Shown: piece after piece, positions 13,890-16,319 of the stretch
Position numbering within the stretch: position 1 is the first letter of the stretch
Layout of the letters: every line of letters starts with the position of its first letter
Assembly: GCA_038240335.1 (NCBI GenBank)
Contig: JBBSDV010000057.1
Coordinates: 1 to 16,319, forward strand
Length of the DNA stretch: 16,319 nucleotides
Direction of reading: 5' to 3'
DNA from: JBBSDV01 sp038240335
GTDB taxonomy: Bacteria > Chloroflexota > Dehalococcoidia > DSTF01 > JACRBR01
Made by a program: the position numbers and the translations under genes
The notes under the pieces: generated by a model
What the model was told of the DNA's origin: nothing
Database searches by the model: none
What the model saw: the letters and a program-made list of their open reading frames with translations, nothing else

Positions 13890-14183
13890 GTGACGTTGGA
13901 GGACAAGACGTTAACGTGCCGCGACTGCACGAGCACATTTGTGTTCACAGCGGGAGAGCAGGGCTTCTACGTCGAAAAGGGGCTGCTCAACGAGCCGCAG
14001 CGCTGCCCGGCCTGCCGCAACAACCGTCGCCGCGAGCGTACGGCGTCGGGCAATCGCGATATGACGACCGTGACGTGCGCGGGCTGCGGCGGCGACGCAA
14101 GCGTTCCGTTCGTGCCGCGGCTGGACCGTCCCGTCTATTGCAGCCCCTGCTTCGAGCAAGAACGCACACCCATCGCAAGCTGA
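13890..14183 (+). CDS. Double zinc-ribbon protein (zf-trcl plus CxxC-x17-CxxC domain)
   Basis: The 97-aa protein starts at GTG 13890, 8 nt after AAGGAGG (13875-13881). The N-terminal zinc ribbon (about 5-50) has DKTLTCRDC, FVFTAGEQGFY and NEPQRCPACR, with Cys10, 13, 39 and 42, typical of the zf-trcl family. The second module is an exact CxxC-x17-CxxC (Cys63, 66, 84, 87) with VPFVPR and PVYC, as in the TIGR04272-type domain. Together they should bind two Zn2+. The two regions are joined by a short Arg-rich linker that could contact nucleic acid. Family members are common in Chloroflexota and anaerobes but their function is not established. It has its own promoter and stands alone, converging on moaE. 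Confidence 0.9.
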   Translation: MTLEDKTLTCRDCTSTFVFTAGEQGFYVEKGLLNEPQRCPACRNNRRRERTASGNRDMTTVTCAGCGGDASVPFVPRLDRPVYCSPCFEQERTPIAS

Positions 14184-14300
14184 CGACGGTGATGCTTCTC
14201 CGACTGCTTGATTTCAGATGCCGGCGTGGGCACTTCAGGCCGCATGCATGCGGGATGTCGGGAACGCCGCGAGTCCGGCGCCCGTCTCATCCGGATCCGG

Positions 14301-14738
14301 CTACGCGCTAGTCCGCGGCGGGACGTCTGGGCGGTGGCCTTCGATCCACTCCTCACCGTCGTCCCAGACTTCCTTCTTCCAGATCGGAACGATCTGCTTG
14401 ATCCGGTCGACGGCGAAGTGACAGGCCTCGAAGGCCGCGGCACGGTGTGCGGAGGAGACCGCGACGAGCAGGCTCGTCTCACCGATCTCGAGCCGGCCGA
14501 CACGGTGCAGGACGCCGATCCCGGTGATCGCGTACGTCGCATGCACTTCCTCGGCAACCTGCCGCATCTTCTTGATCGCCATCTCAGGGTAGACATCGTA
14601 TTCGAGGTAGCGAACGTTGCGGCCCATATTCTCGTTCCGCACGACGCCGTAGAACAACGCGATCGCGCCACTTTCATCGCGGCCCACGGCCGCTACGAGC
14701 CGCGCCGGGTCGAGCGCGTCGGCCGTGATCTCGAACAT
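14301..14738 (-). CDS. moaE: Molybdopterin synthase catalytic subunit
   Basis: MoaE uses the thiocarboxylate of MoaD to add the dithiolene sulfurs to precursor Z (cPMP), making molybdopterin in the cytoplasm. The protein is 145 aa, typical. The start MFEITADAL is fixed by the TGATG junction with moaD, which overlaps by one base (14738). Motifs are GVVRNENMGRNVRYLEYDVYPEMA (31-54), HRVGRLEIGE (78-87), SSAHR (95-99) and IKQIVPIWKKE (113-123). The active-site lysines correspond to K114 and K121. The gene is downstream of moaD in a two-gene unit, with no other moa genes in view. The frame stays open upstream to 14828 but this is inside moaD. Confidence 0.97.
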   Translation of the reverse strand: MFEITADALDPARLVAAVGRDESGAIALFYGVVRNENMGRNVRYLEYDVYPEMAIKKMRQVAEEVHATYAITGIGVLHRVGRLEIGETSLLVAVSSAHRAAAFEACHFAVDRIKQIVPIWKKEVWDDGEEWIEGHRPDVPPRTSA

Positions 14739-14986
14739 CAGCCGCCGCTCACGGGTGGGATGAGGGCGACGTGATCGCCGTCGTGGAGCACGTGCTCGCC
14801 GGGCACGTACTCCTCGCCGACCGCGCACACGAGCGTCGGCAGAAACGCTTGGACCAGCGGATACTCCTCGCCGAGCTTGTTCCGCAACTGTTCAATCGTC
14901 GCGCCTTCCGGCAGTTGCATCTCGAGATCCCGCTCGCCGATCAGCTGATGGAGACCGGCGAAGAGACGGACATTTGCAGTAATCAT
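14738..14986 (-). CDS. moaD: Molybdopterin synthase sulfur carrier subunit
   Basis: MoaD is the ubiquitin-like carrier whose C-terminal Gly-Gly is thiocarboxylated and donates sulfur to MoaE. The 82-aa protein has the beta-grasp pattern: VRLFAGLHQLIG at the N-terminus, LPEGATIEQLRNKLGEEYP, then DGDHVALIPPVSGG, ending in the essential GG. A single base joins it to moaE, so translation is coupled. There is no SD. Instead TACAAT lies five nt before the ATG, suggesting a leaderless message. The gene is divergent from arsR. Confidence 0.95.
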   Translation of the reverse strand: MITANVRLFAGLHQLIGERDLEMQLPEGATIEQLRNKLGEEYPLVQAFLPTLVCAVGEEYVPGEHVLHDGDHVALIPPVSGG

Positions 14987-14991
14987 CGCCC

Positions 14992-14997
14992 ATTGTA
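14992..14997 (-). promoter_or_regulatory. Candidate -10 for a leaderless moaDE message
   Basis: On the minus strand TACAAT ends five nt before ATG 14986, so the predicted transcript would start at the A of the start codon. The sequence 17 nt upstream (GAGGCG) is not a good -35. Compare TACACT-N5-ATG at the DUF6886 gene. Confidence 0.4.
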
Positions 14998-15080
14998 GCG
15001 AGTGCGATCGCGATCGCCTCGGCGTTGTAGATGTCCTTACTTTGGAGCGACAGGCATCGAGACGAGACGCCTTCGTGGCC

Positions 15081-15107
15081 TTGACAGGAACTCGACGGGC
15101 GTATAAT
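15081..15107 (+). promoter_or_regulatory. Promoter of the ArsR-SRPBCC operon
   Basis: Both boxes match consensus perfectly: TTGACA (15081-15086) and TATAAT (15102-15107). The spacer is only 15 nt, shorter than the usual 17. Transcription should start near 15114, just before the palindromic operator. Confidence 0.75.
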
Positions 15108-15116
15108 CTACCATTA

Positions 15117-15139
15117 GGTTAATTAACCACGAGGTTACC
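15117..15139 (+). promoter_or_regulatory. Palindromic operator of the ArsR repressor
   Basis: GGTTAATTAACC (15117-15128) is a perfect 12-bp palindrome overlapping the predicted transcription start. A further half-site GGTTACC lies at 15133-15139. The location between -10 and the ATG is that expected for autorepression by the ArsR product. The match to TTAACC/GGTTAA half-sites of related ArsR proteins is inferred. Confidence 0.6.
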
Positions 15140-15143
15140 CAGG

Positions 15144-15494
15144 ATGACGAGCGACAGACTCGACGCCACGTTCTCCGCGCTCGCCGATCCGACGCGCCGG
15201 GCCATTCTCGCGCGGCTGGCGGCGGGCGAGGCCTCTGTGACGGAGATCGCCACGCCGTTCGCGATGAGCCTGCCGGCGGTGTCCAAGCACCTCAAGGTGC
15301 TCGAGCGTGCGGGCCTGATCGCGCGCGGGCGTGACGCCCAGTGGCGGCCCTGCCGGCTCGCGCCGGAGCCGCTGAGGGGCGTCGCCGACTGGGTGGCGAA
15401 CTATCGCCAATTTTGGGAGCAGAGCCTCGATCGGCTCGAAGCGTATTTGAAGGAAGTGCAAGAGCACGAAGCGGAAGGAGCAACGGGTGAGTGA
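15144..15494 (+). CDS. ArsR-family winged-helix repressor
   Basis: The 116-aa protein is a helix-turn-helix repressor: ALADPTRRAILARL (12-25) is the classic ArsR start, and SLPAVSKHLKVLERAG (42-57) is the recognition helix region, followed by the wing at about 58-72. The C-terminal helix (WVANYRQFWEQSLDRLEAYL, 83-102) is typical of ArsR proteins encoded next to SRPBCC genes and probably serves dimerisation. The metal-binding CxC motif of arsenic sensors is absent, so it is unlikely to sense arsenite. Its 3' end overlaps the next gene by 8 nt. A GAGG lies 7 nt before the ATG. It probably represses its own operon through GGTTAATTAACC. Confidence 0.92.
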   Translation: MTSDRLDATFSALADPTRRAILARLAAGEASVTEIATPFAMSLPAVSKHLKVLERAGLIARGRDAQWRPCRLAPEPLRGVADWVANYRQFWEQSLDRLEAYLKEVQEHEAEGATGE

Positions 15495-15987
15495 GAAAAC
15501 CAGTAGTACAACGGTGACACAGCCTACGGAACGGGACCTTGTCATGTCGCGCGTGTTCGATGCGCCACAAGAAATGGTCTTCAAGGCATTCTCGAATTGC
15601 GCCGCGCTAATGCAGTGGTGGGGACCGCGGCTCTGGCCGACGAAGTTCTGCGAGATCGACTTCCGGCCCGGCGGCGTCTGGCGTTACTGCATGCGCGGCC
15701 CCGCCGGCGAGGAGGCGTGGGGAAAGGCGACGTACCGCGATATTGTTTCGCCCGAGCGCATCGCGTTCGTCGACGCTTTCACCGACGCGGACGGGAACGA
15801 GACCCCCGGCATGGCCCAAGCGCAGGTCGTAGTGGAGTTTGCGGAATACGACGGTAAGACACGGCTGACGACGCGCGCGACATATGCATCGCCGGCGGAT
15901 CTCAAGTCGGTGCTCGATATGGGCATGGTCGACGGGATGACCGAGACGTGGGATCGACTCGAGGAGTTTCTGGCGAAGCACGCGTGA
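15487..15987 (+). CDS. SRPBCC domain protein (AHSA1-type), first copy
   Basis: The 166-aa protein belongs to the SRPBCC/START superfamily, which forms a hydrophobic ligand cavity; the AHSA1 (Hsp90 co-chaperone) label is by homology only. Motifs are SRVFDAP (21-27), MQWWGPR (42-48), CEIDFRPGGVW (55-65), RDIVSPERIAF (84-94) and a C-terminal helix MTETWDRLEEFLAKH. The GTG start is set by AAGGAG 6 nt upstream, inside arsR, and the genes overlap by 8 nt, so their translation is coupled. The ligand is unknown. Such proteins commonly follow SRPBCC-associated ArsR genes. Confidence 0.92.
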   Translation: MSEKTSSTTVTQPTERDLVMSRVFDAPQEMVFKAFSNCAALMQWWGPRLWPTKFCEIDFRPGGVWRYCMRGPAGEEAWGKATYRDIVSPERIAFVDAFTDADGNETPGMAQAQVVVEFAEYDGKTRLTTRATYASPADLKSVLDMGMVDGMTETWDRLEEFLAKHA

Positions 15988-16030
15988 GGTAGTGCTTCAA
16001 GCCAATGCGAGGAGAATAGGAAGCGCAATC

Positions 16031-16319
16031 ATGACAACAGAAAGCACAAGCGATCGGCCACACGGCGAGATTTTGATTTCGCGAACCTTCGATGCTCCGC
16101 GAGCGCTCGTGTTCGCCGCGTGGACCGACCCGGTGCAACTTACCCAGTGGTGGGGTCCGGCGGGCTTCACGACCCCCGTCTGCGAGGTGGACGTGCGGCC
16201 TGGTGGTCGGATGCACATCGTGATGCGCGATCCGAGCGGCGCTGACTATCCGATGATCGGCGTCTTTCGCGAGGTCGTACCGTCAGAGCGAATCGTCTTC
16301 ACGTGGCAGGCTCTCGACG
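16031..16319 (+). CDS. SRPBCC domain protein (AHSA1-type), second copy, cut by window edge
   Basis: Open from ATG 16031 to the window end (96 residues seen; the 3' end is outside). It shares with the first copy SRTFDAP, TQWWGP, CEVDVRPGG and EVVPSERIVF, in the same order and spacing, so it is a tandem paralogue. It lies 43 nt downstream, with AGGAAG about 7 nt before the ATG. It most likely belongs to the ArsR operon. The two copies have diverged in their N-terminal tails and cavity-facing residues, so they may bind different ligands. Confidence 0.88.
   Translation, partial: MTTESTSDRPHGEILISRTFDAPRALVFAAWTDPVQLTQWWGPAGFTTPVCEVDVRPGGRMHIVMRDPSGADYPMIGVFREVVPSERIVFTWQALD

Noticed and set aside
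14240..14253. CCGCATGCATGCGG palindrome between the zinc-ribbon gene and moaE as bidirectional terminator
   Set aside because: Perfect palindrome but without T-runs on either side; role unclear.

Overview
This is a GC-rich, gene-dense bacterial segment with short intergenic gaps. Several traits suggest an uncultured Chloroflexota (Dehalococcoidia-like) genome: lipoproteins with Thr/Pro/Ser-rich linkers, a stand-alone CxxC-x17-CxxC zinc-ribbon protein, a DUF6886 protein, G/C-rich intergenic hairpin modules, and a mix of SD-led and apparently leaderless starts. This placement is inferred from gene style; the window holds no rRNA or other marker. No tRNA, rRNA, CRISPR array, insertion sequence or phage gene was found.

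Layout. 1-2262 (-) is a large SLT-family lytic transglycosylase lipoprotein, running off the left edge. 2385-2867 (+) is an unrecognised 160-aa protein with its own promoter. 2868-3303 is non-coding and carries three tandem copies of a 95-96 bp repeat. 3304-4505 (-) holds hisF then hisI, two late-pathway histidine genes. 4506-5194 has no convincing gene but holds two hairpin modules and a pair of 20-bp direct repeats. 5195-9203 (-) is the high-affinity phosphate transporter pstS-pstC-pstA-pstB, tightly coupled by 4-nt overlaps and preceded by a Pho-box-like array of TTAA repeats. 9390-10826 (-) is a TPR-like helical repeat protein.

11055-11333 (+) is a possible small secreted Cys-containing protein, with a candidate promoter and terminator. 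11441-11968 (-) is an unrecognised protein divergent from purU (12194-13048, +; formyl-THF deformylase). purU converges on a DUF6886 gene (13045-13602, -), and the two share a CTAG stop. 13890-14183 (+) is a double zinc-ribbon protein with a clear promoter and RBS. 14301-14986 (-) is moaD-moaE, the two subunits of molybdopterin synthase. 15144-16319 (+) is an ArsR-family repressor followed by two SRPBCC (AHSA1-type) proteins, with a palindromic operator overlapping the promoter; the last gene runs off the right edge.

Working units: the Pst transporter imports phosphate and is probably PhoB/PhoP-controlled; hisF/hisI act in histidine synthesis; purU feeds formate and THF to one-carbon and purine metabolism; MoaD/MoaE make molybdopterin; and the ArsR-SRPBCC cassette looks autoregulated. 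I see no dramatic new defence or mobile system. The less ordinary items are the repeats and direct-repeat pairs in the two gene-free gaps, the start-proximal -10 boxes suggesting leaderless mRNAs, and the small unrecognised proteins.
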